The position numbers and the translations under genes were made by a program. The notes below the pieces were generated by a model. That model made no database searches, was not told the origin of the DNA, and was given only the letters and a program-made list of their open reading frames with translations. From Capsulimonas corticalis (GTDB lineage: Bacteria; Armatimonadota; Armatimonadia; Armatimonadales; Capsulimonadaceae), in the NCBI RefSeq assembly GCF_003574315.2, contig NZ_AP025739.1:3348001-3412000 (forward strand): DNA of 64,000 nucleotides, written 5' to 3'. Below, in pieces: positions 15,520 through 23,755 of this stretch (position 1 is the stretch's first letter; every line of letters starts with the position of its first letter).

Positions 15520-15903
15520 TTAGGCTTGGTAGATCTGGATCAGATTGCCGCATTTGTCGTCGAACACGGCGATGATGGTCGGGCCGGCGTCGGTGGGCTT
15601 GGTCGTGAAGCGTACGCCTAGGCCGACGAGGCGTTCATACTCCTGCCGTACATCGTCCACGGCGAAGGCGGTGGCGGGGATTCCCTGGTCGAACAGAGCC
15701 TTTTGGAACGTCTGCGCGGCCGGGTTATCGTTTGGCTCCAGCAGCAATTCGATATCGTCTGGGCCTTCGGGCGACACGACCGTCAGCCACTGAAATTCGC
15801 CCATCGGGATCTGCGTCTTTTTGACGAATCCCAGGACTTCGGTATAGAATGCGAGCGCATTGTCCTGACTGTCCACGAGCACGCTGGTGAGTTTGATTTT
15901 CAT
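15520..15903 (-). CDS. VOC-family (glyoxalase/bleomycin resistance) protein
   Basis: A 127-residue single-chain vicinal-oxygen-chelate protein. Two beta-alpha-beta-beta-beta repeats are visible: MKIKLTSVLVDSQDNALAFY to IELLLEPN, and ATAFAVDDVRQEYERLVGLG to GNLIQIYQA. The aspartates and glutamates that act as metal ligands in dioxygenases and glyoxalase I are partly replaced (IELLLE and NLIQIYQ), so it may bind a ligand rather than catalyse. It is divergent from an AraC-family gene. Confidence 0.85.
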   Translation of the reverse strand: MKIKLTSVLVDSQDNALAFYTEVLGFVKKTQIPMGEFQWLTVVSPEGPDDIELLLEPNDNPAAQTFQKALFDQGIPATAFAVDDVRQEYERLVGLGVRFTTKPTDAGPTIIAVFDDKCGNLIQIYQA

Positions 15904-16037
15904 GGTTGGTTTTACTCGGCGAGGCGGCGGAATGCTTTGATATTCAATTTTACTCGAATATGGGCCAATTGCCGCATGCGTCGTTTGAGTTTTACGAGGT
16001 AGACTTGGCGTACGTAAGAAGTTCGGGAGGCGTCTGG

Positions 16038-16889
16038 ATGAAATACAACGACTACGGCGTGCCGGGTTTTCAAGCGGCGCTCATCTCGGTTACGGCGGGT
16101 GTGTTTGAGCGGCCGGAGATGGAGTTTCATTCGATTGGCGTCAATATGGGCGCGCCGGCGCGGGTGCGGGCGACGCGGGATGGGCGGACGGATGTGAGCG
16201 TGCATGAGACGCTGGCGGTGGATATCGCGCCGGCGGGAATGCCGTCGTGGGTGGAGGTTGAGTGGGCGGGCGCGGAGTGCGGCGAAGTGATGTTTTTGCG
16301 TGTGACGCCGGGGTTTTTAGGACGGGTGGCGGCGCAGTCGGAGTGGAGCCTGGGGCAGCCGGAGATTAAGAACCAATTTCACTTTCGCGATCCGCAGATT
16401 GAGCGCCTGGCGCTGCTGTTCCAGGCGGATTTGACGGCGGGGCAGCCCGGTGGGCGGCTTTATGGGGAAAGCCTGGCGACGGCGTTTGGAGTTCAGCTGC
16501 TGCGTCGATACACAGGGAATGTGCGGAATCTTCGGGATACGAGCGGCGGGCTGGGCGCGCGTCGCATGCGCCTTGCCGTCGAATATATTCAGTCGCACTT
16601 GTCCGAGGATATGACGCTGACGGAGCTGGCGGCGGCGGTGGGGCTGGGAGCGTCGCAGTTTCGGTTGCTGTTCAAGCAGTCCCTGGGCGTAGCGCCGCAT
16701 CAGTATGTGATCGCAAGGCGCGTCGATCGGGCGAAGGAACTGCTGGAGCGCGGCGGGATGACGGCGGGCGAGGCTGCGTCCGAGGTCGGCTTTGCGGACC
16801 AGAGCCATCTGACACGCCATATGCGGCGACTGCTGGGCGTCACTCCCGGCGTGCTGGCGCGGCGTACGCGGATCGGCGAAACGTTCTAA
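16038..16889 (+). CDS. AraC-family transcriptional regulator
   Basis: A 283-residue protein with a cupin-like N-terminal sensor and a C-terminal AraC DNA-binding domain. The first helix-turn-helix is HLSEDMTLTELAAAVGLGAS, QFRLLFKQSLGVAPHQYVIA; the second is AGEAASEVGFADQSHLTRHM, followed by LLGVTPG. GGGAGG seven bases before the ATG at 16038 fixes the start; upstream in-frame ATGs at 15906 and 15960 lack such a site. It diverges from the VOC gene and may regulate it. The effector is unknown. Confidence 0.87.
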   Translation: MKYNDYGVPGFQAALISVTAGVFERPEMEFHSIGVNMGAPARVRATRDGRTDVSVHETLAVDIAPAGMPSWVEVEWAGAECGEVMFLRVTPGFLGRVAAQSEWSLGQPEIKNQFHFRDPQIERLALLFQADLTAGQPGGRLYGESLATAFGVQLLRRYTGNVRNLRDTSGGLGARRMRLAVEYIQSHLSEDMTLTELAAAVGLGASQFRLLFKQSLGVAPHQYVIARRVDRAKELLERGGMTAGEAASEVGFADQSHLTRHMRRLLGVTPGVLARRTRIGETF

Positions 16890-16970
16890 GGAGCGTCGTT
16901 TCATTCAATACTTCGGCGGTCGGATTTTTCCATAATGGGGGTGACGATATTCTGAAGAGGAGAAATCACC

Positions 16971-17333
16971 ATGCCGAGCCGAGAACGAGTGACTGAGTTG
17001 ATCCGATACGTCGGTGAACAGCGCTTTGTGGAAGCGCTGAAGGAGTTCTATCACGAAGACGCGGTGCTTCAGGAGAATAACGCTCCGCCGCGTGTGGGAC
17101 TGGCGGCGACGCTGGCCTTTGAAGCGGCGTTTTTGGAGACGGTCGCCGAATGGCGTGAGTCGCGCGCGGAGTCGTTTGTGGTGGATGGCGACCGGGTCGC
17201 GATCCACTGGGTGTTCGACCGGACATCGAAGACGGGTGAGCGCGGCTCGCGCGAGGAGATCGCATACCAGCAGTGGGACGGCGATCACATTATCCATGAG
17301 CGGTTTTTCTACGACCCTGCGCCGAGCGCGTAA
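16971..17333 (+). CDS. SnoaL-like (NTF2 fold) protein, 120 aa
   Basis: The chain starts MPSRERVTELIRYVGEQRFV and shows the cone-shaped NTF2-type pattern: two N-terminal helices with FYHEDAVLQENN, then beta strands ESFVVDGDRVAIHWVFDRTS and YQQWDGDHIIHERFFYDPA. This is typical of SnoaL-like domains, which include polyketide cyclases and ring-opening isomerases but also many proteins of unknown role. AAGAGGAGAAA precedes the ATG. No catalytic residues can be assigned with confidence. Confidence 0.75.
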   Translation: MPSRERVTELIRYVGEQRFVEALKEFYHEDAVLQENNAPPRVGLAATLAFEAAFLETVAEWRESRAESFVVDGDRVAIHWVFDRTSKTGERGSREEIAYQQWDGDHIIHERFFYDPAPSA

Positions 17334-17343
17334 CGCGTAACTT

Positions 17344-17371
17344 GCCTTCCCGACCGGAGGTCGGGGAGGCT
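17344..17371 (+). terminator. Hairpin between the SnoaL-like and OsmC genes
   Basis: GCCTTCCCGACC and GGTCGGGGAGGC pair across a short GGA-type loop with one mismatch. There is no T-run. It probably attenuates or ends transcription before the OsmC gene. Confidence 0.45.
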
Positions 17372-17396
17372 TCTGTCGATGACGAGAGGAGAACGA

Positions 17397-17870
17397 ATGT
17401 CGGAGCACACATCGACCGTGATTTGGCGGCGGGATCCCGCCGAGGTATTTACGGACAACCGTTACAGCCGGGCGCACGATTGGACGTTTGACGGCGGCGT
17501 CTCCGTGCGCGCGTCTTCGTCACCGCACGCGGTCCGCGTTCCGCTTTCGGACCCGTCGGCGGTGGACCCGGAAGAGGCGTTTGTCGCCTCGCTCTCCAGC
17601 TGCCATATGCTGTGCTTTCTATCGCTTGCGGCCACGCGCGGCTTTGTCGTGGAGGAGTATCGGGACAACGCGGTCGGTGTGCTGAAAAAGGACGAGGCTG
17701 GGAGGCTGGCGATTACCAAGGTCACACTGCGGCCACGCATTACCTTCTCCGGCGATGCGCCAACCGCGGACGAAATCGAGTCGCTGCACCACGCGGCGCA
17801 CGACGAATGCTTTCTGGCGAACTCGGTGAAGACCATTGTTGGGTGGGAGAGTGGATTGGATGGGCGCTGA
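17397..17870 (+). CDS. OsmC-family peroxidase
   Basis: A 157-residue OsmC/Ohr-type protein that reduces hydroperoxides with paired cysteines. The first cysteine lies in SLSSCHMLCFLSLA near residue 65-75, and the second in HDECFLANSVKT near residue 140. RYSRAHDWTFDGGV at the N-terminus and DPEEAFVASLSSCH are standard for the YhfA/OsmC branch. GAGAGGAG sits just before the ATG at 17397. It acts in the cytoplasm, probably with a dithiol reductant. Confidence 0.88.
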   Translation: MSEHTSTVIWRRDPAEVFTDNRYSRAHDWTFDGGVSVRASSSPHAVRVPLSDPSAVDPEEAFVASLSSCHMLCFLSLAATRGFVVEEYRDNAVGVLKKDEAGRLAITKVTLRPRITFSGDAPTADEIESLHHAAHDECFLANSVKTIVGWESGLDGR

Positions 17871-17922
17871 CCGTCGCTCGCGTTTCAAGTCGATCTTTCT
17901 CGGACGTTAAGCGATGGGACTT

Positions 17923-20379
17923 CTAGGATTCGCCGAGTGTTTCCTGAGCGCGCCGAAATGCATGGACACATGTTTGATCCCACTGCGTTCCCGCGCCGCC
18001 TTCCAAAATACTCATCGCCTGTTCGCTGCTCATTCCTTTGCGGTACGGGCGATCCGTCGTCATGGCGCTGAAGGCGTCCGCCACCGCCATCAGCCGGGCG
18101 ATGAGCGGCGTTTCCTCGCCGGAAAGTCCAAAAGGATACCCCGAGCCGTCCCAGCGTTCGTGGTGGTGGCGCACTGCATCCAGCGTCTCCTCTAATCCGG
18201 GGACGGCGTGCACCATCACCGCGCCCATCATAGGGTGCTGTTTGACCGCCTCAAACTCTTCTGGTGTGAGCTTTCCCGGTTTTCGCAAAATATGGTCAGG
18301 GACGCCGATCTTGCCGACATCATGGAGCAAGGCGGCTACGGCGACGGTGCTTTGTTCAGTCTCGCTCAATCCCAATTCTCGCGCGATGGCGAGACTGTAC
18401 TCCATGACATCCTCGGAGTGGCGACGGGTATAGCGATCTTTATTGTCTACTGCGGTCACCAGCGCGTCCAGCATTGAGAAACCTTGCACGCGCGCGCCGG
18501 CGTCCGTCCGAATACGCCTCGCCATTTGTTCTGTATCGCCGCCCGTCTTTGCCCAGCGAAGCCGATCGTCCGCGCGCTGCAGCGCCACATGGTAGTCGCT
18601 GCCGCCGGCCGCAGGAAACAGGGCGGCTCCCAGCGAGATCGAGATGGGAATGACGCCGCCGCGCTCACCGGCGCAATAGGAAAGCTCGTGCAGCGCCGAA
18701 CTCAAACGCGACTCGATCTCTTCTGTTGTCGAGCGGCCAACGCAGGGAAGAAGCAGCGCGAACTCATCGCCTCCGAATCGCGCCAGCGTATCGGAGGAGC
18801 GGCAGACGGTTCTAAGCTTGTTCGCTACTAAACGCAGCACTTCGTCCCCTGCGGCATGGCCGTAAACATCGTTGAAGAATTTGAAGTTGTCCAGGTCCAG
18901 CATAATGACGGCGAGCACCGTGTTGTCTCGCTGCGCGCAGCTGGCTTCCGTATCGAGCCGATGGTGAAAGGCGCGATGGTTAAGCAGACTCGTCAATGGA
19001 TCGCGGTCCGCCCGCTCCTGAACTTCCCGAAGATAATGCGCCCGCTCATCCTCGGCGCGCTTGCGGTCGGTAATGTCGTGGACCGTTCCGAGTAGATGAG
19101 TACATCGCTCCTGGCTATCGAAAATCGGGATGCCCCGGACATCGCCGATGCGCTCACCACAGGGATATACCGATGTCTCCTGCCATTCGACAGCGCGCCG
19201 TTCGCGAATTGCCTCCGCATATTTACCGAGCACGAGGTCCCAGGATGGCGGAGGAATGATTTCCTGGATCGGGCGTCCGATGATCTCTTCCTCGCGCAGG
19301 CCGGTGACATCCATAAAGGGCGGGTTGGCGAATAGGAAACGATAGGACTCTTCGCCGACAACTTCCAGGAGAAAAACGATGTCTTTAACGTTGCCCAGGA
19401 TCAGGGACATCTGTTTTTGATTGATTTCCAGGACCGCGAGGAGATCCGCAGTGCGGCGCCACGCTTCCGCCTGCGCTCTCTCCGCCTCTTTTCTGCTGGT
19501 GATATCCTCGGTGAGCGAGACGGAGTGTTCTCCGTGATCCCGTCCTTCACGCGTGTGCGATACGCTGATTTGAACCCAGACGAGGGAGCCGTCTTTACGC
19601 ACATAACGCTTTTCGAGAACGAAGCTGGGAATCTGGCCTGTCCAAACTTGTTCCGCCAGCGCCACATTGACGGAAAGATCGTCGGGGTGGGTGATGGCTG
19701 CGAAATCCCGGGCGAGGAGCTCCTCTTCGGAATATCCCGTGATCGTGCAGAATGCTTTGTTGACGAATAGAAACCGCCCGAGGGCATCCACGATGCTCAC
19801 TCCGACGGCGGCGTTTCGGAAGGCGGCTTCGAACCGCTCCTCGCTTTGGCGATGCGCGGCGACCGCCTGTTCGCGCTCGGCGATCAGCCGCCCCTGCACA
19901 GCCGTGCGGCGCGCCAATTCCAGATTGTTGGAGACTTGACGTGCGAGCGCTCGCAGCATGCTTTCTTGTTTGACCGTAAGGCGTTTCGGCGCATGATCGA
20001 TTACGCACAGCGATCCAAGCACATAGCCATCTTCGGTCACCAGTGGCGCGCCGGCATAGAATCGGATGTGCGGCTCTCCTGTGACTAGCGGATTATCGGC
20101 GAATCGCGTGTCCAGGGTAGCGTCGGGGACGACTAAGAGATCGGATCCAAGAATGGCGTGTGTGAAAAAGGCGACATCGCGTGGAGTTTCGGTTACGGAG
20201 AGACCCAAAGAGGATTTAAACCATTGGCGGTCAATATCCACGAAGGAGACTGCGGCGGCGGGCGCGTCGCAGATAAAGGCGGCGAGGCGTACGATATCAT
20301 CGTAAGAATCCTCCGCGGCAGTATCCAGTATGCGAAGCTCATACAGAGCGGCAAGTCTGGCGTCTTCGTTTTCGGGCAA
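17923..20379 (-). CDS. GAF-PAS-PAS-GGDEF-HD-GYP cyclic-di-GMP protein
   Basis: An 818-residue cytosolic signalling protein. Order: a GAF domain (about 1-160, starting PENEDARLAALYELRILDTA), two PAS domains (about 180-300 and 325-445), a GGDEF diguanylate cyclase (about 460-620) and an HD-GYP phosphodiesterase (about 640-818). The cyclase has an intact GGDEF and an RSSD inhibitory site five residues before it. The HD-GYP domain has LLHDVGKIGVPDHIL and HHERWDGSGYP, the full metal and signature residues. The start is a TTG at 20379, the position where family members begin; no Shine-Dalgarno sequence is seen. Both making and degrading c-di-GMP look possible, with balance set by the sensory domains. 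Confidence 0.9.
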   Translation of the reverse strand: MPENEDARLAALYELRILDTAAEDSYDDIVRLAAFICDAPAAAVSFVDIDRQWFKSSLGLSVTETPRDVAFFTHAILGSDLLVVPDATLDTRFADNPLVTGEPHIRFYAGAPLVTEDGYVLGSLCVIDHAPKRLTVKQESMLRALARQVSNNLELARRTAVQGRLIAEREQAVAAHRQSEERFEAAFRNAAVGVSIVDALGRFLFVNKAFCTITGYSEEELLARDFAAITHPDDLSVNVALAEQVWTGQIPSFVLEKRYVRKDGSLVWVQISVSHTREGRDHGEHSVSLTEDITSRKEAERAQAEAWRRTADLLAVLEINQKQMSLILGNVKDIVFLLEVVGEESYRFLFANPPFMDVTGLREEEIIGRPIQEIIPPPSWDLVLGKYAEAIRERRAVEWQETSVYPCGERIGDVRGIPIFDSQERCTHLLGTVHDITDRKRAEDERAHYLREVQERADRDPLTSLLNHRAFHHRLDTEASCAQRDNTVLAVIMLDLDNFKFFNDVYGHAAGDEVLRLVANKLRTVCRSSDTLARFGGDEFALLLPCVGRSTTEEIESRLSSALHELSYCAGERGGVIPISISLGAALFPAAGGSDYHVALQRADDRLRWAKTGGDTEQMARRIRTDAGARVQGFSMLDALVTAVDNKDRYTRRHSEDVMEYSLAIARELGLSETEQSTVAVAALLHDVGKIGVPDHILRKPGKLTPEEFEAVKQHPMMGAVMVHAVPGLEETLDAVRHHHERWDGSGYPFGLSGEETPLIARLMAVADAFSAMTTDRPYRKGMSSEQAMSILEGGAGTQWDQTCVHAFRRAQETLGES

Positions 20380-20609
20380 CGGCGCAGCTATGGTGTATCC
20401 AATCTCTCTAGCAAACGGACTTTTGGAGTCAATCTCCGTGAAACAGCGACGTATGCTGCTTCAAGCTCCTCTGGTGCTTGCTGTGACGGCTTCTCGATCA
20501 ATCTTACCCCTCTTCGCAAGAAAGATATCAGAAATTGCAATGCAACCATACGTTCACTTGAATTGTACCACTGAGCCAAGAGAGGATATGGATCGTGCCG
20601 TCATCTTTA

Positions 20610-21563
20610 CTACGGTGTCCGCTCCATGAGGATTCCGGCGATCCCTGGCTGAAACCCCATCCGTCTATTCAAAGCGGCCATCGGCGCATTTGTGCTGTCT
20701 ACATAGGTTACGATGCGCTTGTAGCCGTTGGCGGCGGCATAATCGATTCCGTGTGTCTTCAAGACGGCGCCGATTCCATGGCGGCGAAACTCCCGCATAA
20801 CGCTCGTGATTGATTGATCGAGCGCCTGGGGATCGATGGCGTTCCGGTGCAGGCAGGTCAAGCCGACGTATTGAGCATTGTGTTTTGCGATAAAGAACGC
20901 ATCCTTGAGCGCGGAGTCTCCTTCGATCTCTTGGACAAAACTCTCGAAGCTCAATGGGGCGTATGGCTCCGTGCTGGGAATATCCGCGTCCACGGCGATG
21001 CGCAGTGAATGGAGTTCTCGCAGGAGATCGGGATTGGCTTCCGATTCTTTCGCGAAGGTGGTGATGGCTATGCCGGCCGCGTTCTCGGAGAGATGTTGGA
21101 GGGAAGCCCGATCCGCCGTCGATATCTCCCGTCGCCAGGGGCCGCTTCGGCTGATTTCGTCAAAACCACGCGCCCGCGCGAATGCGAGCGCATGCGGATA
21201 ACAGTCGCGTATCCAGGCGCGCACGGACGTATCGGGAAGCTGAGAAAGTTCGTCCGCAATCCTCACCCAAAGCTGAGTTCCGACCCCACGCGATGAGGCG
21301 TCGGGAGCGACACGCAGTTCCAGGTGATATTCTTGTCGCCGGCTCGCCGGCCGGCCGCCGCGCAGGACCGCATGGCCGACCACTTCCTGAGTTTCCGCTT
21401 CGACCGCGACGAAGTGGCGCAGCATTCCCTGTGAACGTTCGATCTCGGCGTCCTCCTGGCGCGCTTCCTGCTCGTTGGTTTGCCAGGGCGCTTCGATGAG
21501 ATTGACGATACGGGCAATGGAGGCATAGTCTTGGTCTTCGAGCGGACGGACAAGATACGCCAT
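20610..21563 (-). CDS. Tandem-domain GNAT acetyltransferase
   Basis: A 317-residue protein of two GNAT domains. The first (residues about 1-155) has LELRVAPDASSRGVGTQLWV, a good acetyl-CoA loop. The second (about 160-317) has SITSVMREFRRHGIGAVLKT, then NAPMAALNRRMGFQP. Both have the R/Q-xx-G-x-G/A type motif, so both may bind acetyl-CoA. I chose the ATG at 21563 because GGGAG lies eight bases before it. It follows the methyltransferase gene by 30 bp and is probably co-transcribed. Confidence 0.87.
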   Translation of the reverse strand: MAYLVRPLEDQDYASIARIVNLIEAPWQTNEQEARQEDAEIERSQGMLRHFVAVEAETQEVVGHAVLRGGRPASRRQEYHLELRVAPDASSRGVGTQLWVRIADELSQLPDTSVRAWIRDCYPHALAFARARGFDEISRSGPWRREISTADRASLQHLSENAAGIAITTFAKESEANPDLLRELHSLRIAVDADIPSTEPYAPLSFESFVQEIEGDSALKDAFFIAKHNAQYVGLTCLHRNAIDPQALDQSITSVMREFRRHGIGAVLKTHGIDYAAANGYKRIVTYVDSTNAPMAALNRRMGFQPGIAGILMERTP

Positions 21564-21593
21564 ATCAGTTTCTCCCTCACGCAAAATTGGCTC

Positions 21594-22385
21594 TTATCTC
21601 AGGCGCTTTCGCATCGTGTAAAGCGTGGCGACATATGCTTTTTGGATCCCTCCGCCGTTCCGCTCGAGGATATCTGTGAGGCCATCGTAAAGACGCCGCT
21701 TGTTCGTTTCTGGCAGCGTATAGTGATCGGAATAGGTTTCCAGTAGCTGGAGATATCGGTCCGTGGGGAGCCATTCCGACCAGGGAAATTGCGACGCGGC
21801 GACCGGCCCGAAAAGGGCGCTGCGATCGATCTCGTCCACCCATGCTTGGATGCGTCGATGCAGCGGCTGGCGAATGGACCTGCCCGAATTCCCATGCATA
21901 TGTTGGTCATAGACCTTCTGGATCTCTCGCGAAAGCGTATTCTCCTCGTCCGCAGGCACATTCCAAAAGATCGCAAGCGTCCCGTCTTCCTTCAGCGCCC
22001 GAACGGTTTTGATGTAACGTATTTCGGGATGGACCCAGTGAAACGCCGTCGCCGAAAGGACCATATCGAATGGCTCTTTCACCAGATCCCACTCTTCAAA
22101 TGTGACGGTTTCGACGGCGACGCCGGCATACGTTTGAAGCTTCTTGGCGGCGAGCGCCGCGAGGCGAGGGCCCGGTTCCAGCGCCAGGATCGAATGTCCG
22201 AGAGGAGCAAACAGTGAAGTCGCCTGCCCGGTCCCGCACCCAATCTCCAAAATCCGCCCGCCGCCCGCCGGCAGATACGCGGCGACGGCGTCTCGTAACT
22301 CGATGGGATAAGTGGGGCGGACGGCGTCGTATCGTTCCGCGACTTCATCAAATATTCTGCTGGACAAGAGATGCATGGCGTCCAT
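21594..22385 (-). CDS. Class I SAM-dependent methyltransferase, 263 aa
   Basis: FDEVAERYDAVRPTYPIELR starts the family core, followed by motif I RILEIGCGTGQATSLFAPLG, the acidic loop LALEPGPRLAAL and the post-II block FDMVLSATAFHWVHPEIRYI. These features define the UbiE/Methyltransf_11 group of small-molecule methyltransferases. It heads a likely two-gene operon with the GNAT gene; the hypothetical gene at 22419 may belong as well. The substrate is unknown. Confidence 0.88.
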   Translation of the reverse strand: MDAMHLLSSRIFDEVAERYDAVRPTYPIELRDAVAAYLPAGGGRILEIGCGTGQATSLFAPLGHSILALEPGPRLAALAAKKLQTYAGVAVETVTFEEWDLVKEPFDMVLSATAFHWVHPEIRYIKTVRALKEDGTLAIFWNVPADEENTLSREIQKVYDQHMHGNSGRSIRQPLHRRIQAWVDEIDRSALFGPVAASQFPWSEWLPTDRYLQLLETYSDHYTLPETNKRRLYDGLTDILERNGGGIQKAYVATLYTMRKRLR

Positions 22386-22418
22386 TGCCTTCAGTGTGCG
22401 AACTGTGGGCCGGAAAGA

Positions 22419-22823
22419 TCACGACCTCTCTGCAAATACGACAAAAACAGTCGAGCCTTGTGGCGCGCTGGCTGGAGCGACATTGTTGAGATATCGGCCG
22501 GGAAAGTGGCGCGTGAAGTAACGCTCGGCATCAGCGCGGATCTGCAACGCGTCCTCCAGGCTGGATGTGTGCTCCATCGGTTCAACGGAGATAATGGCCG
22601 TTCCCCCGAAGGTCGAGACAACCTGGGACGCAGCACTGCCGACGGCGATGTAAATGCCCGCGCCTTCGTACTTGCCGACTGCCATTTCCCTTGCGGCAAG
22701 TGTGGGCTTAACGCTCTTCGGATCGACGCCAAGCCGGCTAAGCGCCTCCAGCACTTCGCGGTGTTTTACAAGGTCAATCCCTGACTCGGCGAAATCATTG
22801 AGATTATTTATGTTTTTTTCCAT
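22419..22823 (-). CDS. Hypothetical protein, 134 aa
   Basis: The frame starts at an ATG reading MEKNINNLNDFAESGIDLVK and ends APQGSTVFVVFAERS. A helical first third is followed by beta-prone segments (GAGIYIAVGSAASQVVSTFG, GTAIISVEP). Codon use is regular. It is 33 bp upstream of the methyltransferase gene on the same strand. No family was recognised. Confidence 0.65.
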   Translation of the reverse strand: MEKNINNLNDFAESGIDLVKHREVLEALSRLGVDPKSVKPTLAAREMAVGKYEGAGIYIAVGSAASQVVSTFGGTAIISVEPMEHTSSLEDALQIRADAERYFTRHFPGRYLNNVAPASAPQGSTVFVVFAERS

Positions 22824-22983
22824 TTGAAGACTTGGAGCCGGGCGCATGGTGATTACTTCGATAGGAGCTTGACGCTGATATTACCATCATTTTGTGAAGG
22901 TCGGCAAGGAATCGGGTCTCAGATATCGAAGCAATGCGTGCGCGGCCGCGCGACATTGGAGGCCCACAGAAAAGGATACCTTG

Positions 22984-23649
22984 ATGAAACGCCATCTTCT
23001 GCCCGCGCTCGCATTACTGTCGATTGCCCCGCTCGCGTATGGGCAGACGGCGAGCGTCTCGGAGACCACCATTCTGCAAAATATCACCGCCCGAGACGCT
23101 GCCTATGGAATCAAATCCGCGCAGAAGCTTGATGAACTCACCTGCAATTTCCACGACAACGCGGTGACGGCGCGCGGAAGCCAGGAAGCCGTCACCGCAT
23201 TTGAGAAGGATCTTCATGCGGCGGACGTTCCCATGAAGCAGTTTCAAATCACCCTGCGCGTCGTGCGCTATCACGTGGACAAGCAGGGGAAGTGCGTCGA
23301 GAAACCCATACAAACGCCGATCATCACGACGACCGACAAAACAACCGCGTCCATCTCCACGCAGGGCGACGATGGACTGGAACTGGTCATCACTCCCCAG
23401 TCGGCGCCGGACAACGCCGTGAACCTGGCGGTGGAAGTGCGGACACTCGGCGAACAGGGCGAAGTGATGTGTTCGGGTAAGAACACGCTGCTGGCGCCGT
23501 TCGGGAAAACGGTGCGTATCACTGGGATGACAGAGGCGAAAGATAAGCTGTTGCGGCGCGCCGTGATGCGCGGAGAAGTCGTGACCGATCGCGGAGAATA
23601 CACAGGATATTACGTGGAGGCGACGACAACGACCCCCGCCGGCGCCTGA
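22984..23649 (+). CDS. Exported secretin-domain-like protein, 221 aa
   Basis: MKRHLLPALALLSIAPLAYG is a signal peptide, with AAAAGGA upstream. The next part, ITARDAAYGIKSAQKLDELT to GSQEAVTAFEKDLHAADVPM, looks like a secretin N1-type domain (the GxxxAVxxxxxxLxxxD pattern). KQFQITLRVVRYHV and PIITTTDKTTASISTQGDDG resemble the start of the secretin beta domain. It is far too short for a pore and has no terminal barrel. It may be a periplasmic secretin-like adaptor or a relict. The similarity is judged by eye. Confidence 0.55.
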   Translation: MKRHLLPALALLSIAPLAYGQTASVSETTILQNITARDAAYGIKSAQKLDELTCNFHDNAVTARGSQEAVTAFEKDLHAADVPMKQFQITLRVVRYHVDKQGKCVEKPIQTPIITTTDKTTASISTQGDDGLELVITPQSAPDNAVNLAVEVRTLGEQGEVMCSGKNTLLAPFGKTVRITGMTEAKDKLLRRAVMRGEVVTDRGEYTGYYVEATTTTPAGA

Positions 23650-23656
23650 ACGCCAT

Positions 23657-23674
23657 TGGCGGTTAAAACCGCCA
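23657..23674. terminator. TGGCGGTT-AA-AACCGCCA hairpin
   Basis: An 18 bp perfect palindrome eight bases after the secretin-like gene. The same GGCGGTT/AACCGCC core is present at 11226-11258 and 35935-36108. It likely acts as a terminator. Confidence 0.5.
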
Positions 23675-23755
23675 GTCGTCTTACTTGAACGGCATTGCTC
23701 CTCATCCTTATGTCCGAAAATCCGCGCCTCTGCCGGCAGGGGCGCGGACTTCGTC

